NCBI GenBank assembly: GCA_916700875.1
Contig: CAKAKS010000004.1
Span: 10,312,534-10,376,533 of the forward strand
DNA: 64,000 nucleotides
DNA from: Sebastes aleutianus
Lineage: Eukaryota > Chordata > Actinopteri > Perciformes > Sebastidae
Direction: 5' to 3'
Shown piece after piece: positions 62,838 to 64,000 of the stretch; within the stretch, counting starts at the first letter, position 1; every line of letters starts with the position of its first letter. A model generated the notes under the pieces. It did not search any database. It was not told where the DNA came from and was given only the letters and a program-made list of their open reading frames with translations. Made by a program: the position numbers and the translations under genes.

Positions 62838-63080
62838 CATGAACAGGCTCTGGTTGAGGTGCAGGTCGGTGTCGCAGTAGCGGCCCCGATGTTCTATCGG
62901 CTCGGTGGACGCCGCCCATTGTCGCTGCTCTTTCTTACTGCACCAGGCCAGAGCTGGACCCCCTAGACGGCTGTGAAGGGCCACGCTGACAGTGTAGAGG
63001 CCCCTGGGTAGCTTGTCTCTGGTGGCTCTTAGGCAACACACACACACCTCCACAGGCTGGGGAGTCGTGCTCTGGTTCAC
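62838..63080 (-). CDS. Exon A of multipass membrane protein gene (C2-like region, first exon in window)
   Basis: Internal coding exon of 243 bases (81 codons), read in phase 0 at both ends. The acceptor is TTTGTGTATTGTAG before GTG AAC CAG. The donor is ATG then GTGAGG. It supplies residues 1-81 of the 694-residue assembled fragment. The sequence alternates hydrophobic strands, for example LPRGLYTVSVALHSRLGG, with cysteine-containing stretches (VCVCCLRATRD, WCSKKEQRQW) and ends in YCDTDLHLNQSLFM. This beta-rich pattern resembles the first half of a C2-type sandwich, which is inference from strand pattern only. No start codon with a plausible 5' UTR is seen, so earlier exons lie beyond the window. 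Frame continuity into exon B is exact. Confidence 0.85.
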
Positions 63081-64000
63081 CTACAATACACAAAGTGCAG
63101 GACATAAAATTAGATTGCAATATTTCATCAATTCCATGTTATTTCAAACACCAACTGATTTTATTAGGTTGACACATGTGTCATTTAACCCGAGTGACAG
63201 ACACAAATGTCCAGATGATTAATAGTAGCTAACTAGCGGTAACTGTGAACATAATGTACATGCTACACTTTACCTAAACCTAGTCAAACCTAAACCTAGT
63301 CAAACCAATTCTCAACATTTATTATATTTATTAACTTGTATGTCTTGGAAGTGCAGAAGTAAAACATTCATACCTCACAGAACAAACCGAGATTATGTAT
63401 TGTCTCACACTACATCTAAATGGAAAGAGGATAATCTTCTTCTATTTAAGCCAATATTAGTAGCTTGACAGGACAATTAAGCACTGAAAACCCTCACAAT
63501 TACAGTAAGACCATATATATACTGTATATATATACTGTTCAATGCTGTCATGTCTGTTAGTTGTTGGATGTTGCAATCTATCACTAAACCATCAACCTAT
63601 GCGTCACACACCTGTAGAGTAATTAGTCAACCTGCCTCTAAAACAAATAACTTGTTGACATTGTGAGTCTACCATATTGACCACTGCTGTCAACAGTTAT
63701 GTTATCTAATCTAATCAACATCTGTAACTACTGTTTGGAGTGCTGCTATGTAAATAAAGTTCAGGTAGTTGCTCATCACATCCCACGTTTTTCACTTTGC
63801 CTCCTTAATCATACTTAACTGTATTTGAAACTAGCAGTCTCTCTGTCCCTTATCAACTAAAAAAACTATTTCCAAATAATTGTCTTTATCCTGTCTTGTG
63901 TTGTCTTTACTTCAGATTTTGAGGACAGACCTCCAGTTGATGAAGAATACTTGTAATTGCTGATATATATTTGTAGGTATAGAGTGGTGCAGGGATGACG
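63081..64000 (-). other. Partial intron upstream of exon A
   Basis: No further exon is visible. It carries a short TATATATACTGTATATATATA palindrome near 63513-63537. It ends in 20 bases identical to the start of the element at 54111. Confidence 0.6.
63981..64000 (+). mobile_element. Truncated start of a second AGAGTGGTGCAGG element
   Basis: The last 20 bases of the window are identical to the first 20 bases of the element at 54111, preceded by a T as there. The rest lies beyond the window. Confidence 0.7.

Overview
This window looks like animal nuclear DNA, most likely from a ray-finned fish of the percomorph type. It has long introns bounded by GT/AG splice sites, abundant (CA)n/(TG)n arrays, and many short non-autonomous DNA transposons with terminal inverted repeats. 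These include families I associate with teleosts, such as ends reading GGCTGTCAAAGTTAAC and GGCTGCGTCCGAAATCGC. I see no operons, rRNA, convincing tRNA, CRISPR or viral genes.

One gene can be supported. It lies on the minus strand, spans nearly the whole window and is open at both ends. I found eleven internal coding exons, named A (63080-62838) to K (4002-3805) in transcript order. Every exon has an AG acceptor and a GT donor. All ten junctions keep one reading frame, and the exon lengths sum to 2082 bases, exactly 694 codons. The predicted fragment has four parts: a beta-strand-rich, possibly C2-like N-terminal region (exons A-C); a Pro/Gln/Ser-rich and then basic linker (D-F); three or four hydrophobic membrane segments (G-I); and a conserved-looking soluble C-terminal region (J-K). 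I do not recognise the family with certainty. My best guess is a relative of ofcc1/ojoplano (opo), a poorly characterised vertebrate membrane protein gene. That is a hypothesis to test, so the gene symbol is left blank.

From high to low coordinates, 63081-64000 is partial upstream intron ending in the first 20 bases of a repeat also present at 54111. Exons A-D (63.1-56.0 kb) are separated by short to medium introns. Exons E and F (49.2 and 47.2 kb) follow. A 14.7 kb intron holds a 641 bp foldback element, MITEs and a 350 bp purine tract. Exons G-J (32.4-24.7 kb) encode the membrane part. A 20.7 kb intron follows, with MITEs and several repeat-free AT-rich blocks that read like conserved non-coding elements. 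Exon K lies at 4.0-3.8 kb, and the rest (1-3804) is the next intron.

The most useful points for a second look are the eleven-exon protein, the candidate regulatory blocks at about 19.1, 21.8-22.8, 26.4-26.9 and 50.0-50.5 kb, the exon C donor embedded in a (GT)n run, and the foldback/palindromic transposons.
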